Of a stretch of 8,194 nucleotides of DNA, positions 7,463 to 8,194 are shown piece by piece. Each line of letters starts with the position of its first letter. Position 1 is the stretch's first letter. The stretch is from Melioribacteraceae bacterium (lineage in GTDB: Bacteria; Bacteroidota; Ignavibacteria; Ignavibacteriales; Melioribacteraceae). The position numbers and the translations under genes are program-made. The notes beneath the pieces are model-generated. The model saw only the letters and a program-made list of their open reading frames with translations, was not told the origin of the DNA and did no database searches. The DNA lies in contig JAQICK010000030.1 in NCBI GenBank assembly GCA_027858595.1, positions 1 through 8,194 on the forward strand. Direction: 5' to 3'.

Positions 7463-7542
7463 TAAATAAAAAGTGAAGTCTCTAAGTTAATTTTGCAATG
7501 ATTTTGGGAAGGGAAAATCTTTTTGAAAAGCTAGATTCGATA

Positions 7543-8194
7543 TTATTTGTTAGCCATCAATTCAATTTGTGATAGAGATGCAGTTACAGCGTTTTCTACA
7601 CGGAGAATGCTTTCACTTAGTTTGAATTTTATAAATCCTTTTTCTTCCATTAAGGAAATCTCAAAATCATTCCATCCACCTTCTGGCCCGATGGCTAATA
7701 AAATATTTTGGGATCGATTTACTGGTATTTTAGTCAAATAATTTTCTGTAGTTGGGTGAGCAAGCAAACAAGTAGAATTGCTTGAAATATTTCTTATTTC
7801 GTTTTCAAAAAAAGGTTTAAATTTATTGTGAATGCTTACTTTCGGGAGAGCCACTCGTTTCCCTTGACTTAATCCTTCAATTAAAAATTGAGTGTAGTTT
7901 TCAGTTTCTAGGAGTTTCGAATGAAAGTAGCTTTTTTCAACTTTTTCCGAACGGATAAGATATAAATTACTTACACCCATTGTTGCACAATTGCTTAACA
8001 CTTTTTTTAATGTTTGAGGGCGAGGAAGTGCACAAATTACATCAATTTTAGGAGAAGTAGTAATTTTTTCAGATAAGTTAACAATTTCTAATAATACACT
8101 AGTCGTGTCAAATTTTAATATTTTAGCTTTTCCTATTGCACTATTTATTAAACCTACTTCTATTAAATCACCGACTTCTGATTTTAATATATTC
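7543..8194 (-). CDS. rsmE: RsmE-type 16S rRNA (uracil1498-N3)-methyltransferase, 5' end cut by window edge
   Basis: The frame is open to the right edge (216 residues visible, TAA at 7543-7545); about 20-30 N-terminal residues are missing compared with the usual 235-245. The protein methylates U1498 of 16S rRNA in the 30S subunit using S-adenosylmethionine. A PUA-like RNA-binding part is seen first (ILKSEVGDLIEV, bases about 8190-8150). The SPOUT domain follows, with ALPRPQTLKKV, RSEKVEKSYFHS, the knot motif LLAIGPEGGW (GPEGG at 7675-7689) and ILRVENAVTA (7588-7605 region). The ALPRP...RVEKSYF...FKPFFE...AHP pattern fits a variant RsmE subtype rather than the classic one with LRTETA. The GTG at 8001 is internal (valine), not the start. 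No clear terminator is visible before the receptor gene. Confidence 0.9.
   Translation of the reverse strand, partial: NILKSEVGDLIEVGLINSAIGKAKILKFDTTSVLLEIVNLSEKITTSPKIDVICALPRPQTLKKVLSNCATMGVSNLYLIRSEKVEKSYFHSKLLETENYTQFLIEGLSQGKRVALPKVSIHNKFKPFFENEIRNISSNSTCLLAHPTTENYLTKIPVNRSQNILLAIGPEGGWNDFEISLMEEKGFIKFKLSESILRVENAVTASLSQIELMANK

Noticed and set aside
7500..7519. Inverted repeat GATTTT/AAAATC between rsmE and the receptor gene
   Set aside because: The stem is six mostly A-T pairs with an 8-base loop and no T-run after it; chance is likely in AT-rich DNA.
7999..8001. GTG as the start of the methyltransferase
   Set aside because: The frame continues upstream to the window edge with clear RsmE sequence, including the PUA-like part and ALPRPQTLKK, so this is an internal valine.

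Overview
The window is AT-rich (about one third G+C by eye) and looks like a chromosomal stretch from the Bacteroidota/Ignavibacteria side of the FCB group. The evidence is a TonB-dependent receptor with an N-terminal CarboxypepD_reg-like domain, a secreted nucleotide pyrophosphatase/phosphodiesterase, a two-gene M16 peptidase cassette, weak or absent Shine-Dalgarno sites before some genes, and a -7-like TAnnTTTG element before the receptor gene. The group is inferred from protein style; the genus cannot be named from this sequence.

Layout: bases 1-555 (+) are the 3' part of an unassigned gene cut by the left edge. Its fold order weakly recalls divergent polysaccharide deacetylases (YibQ type), but the catalytic residues are not visible. 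It converges on the leftward genes at a strong imperfect hairpin (552-590), probably a shared terminator. All other genes are on the minus strand. In transcription order they are: a 5'-truncated RsmE-type 16S rRNA m3U methyltransferase (7543-8194), a TonB-dependent outer-membrane receptor (4843-7410), a secreted ENPP-type alkaline-phosphatase-fold phosphodiesterase (3504-4727), a catalytic M16 zinc peptidase (1953-3233) and a non-catalytic M16 partner (596-1963).

How they may work together: the two M16 proteins have complementary active-site parts. The upstream one has HxxEH and the distal Glu but lacks the Arg/Tyr pair; the downstream one has the Arg/Tyr pair but lost all zinc ligands. Their genes overlap by 11 bases with a good ribosome site inside the upstream gene, so an obligate heterodimer made by translational coupling is likely. 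The receptor and the phosphodiesterase are adjacent on one strand and are both envelope proteins. A scheme in which the enzyme works in the periplasm on a phosphorylated compound brought in by the receptor is plausible but unproven. RsmE is a housekeeping gene of a less common sequence subtype.

Non-coding DNA is limited. The 270-base gap at 3234-3503 is the only one with visible unexplained structure: its middle and ENPP-proximal part is less AT-rich than normal for this genome's spacers and holds inverted repeats. I see no tRNA, rRNA, CRISPR array, insertion sequence or defence system, and nothing here that I would call a new biological system.
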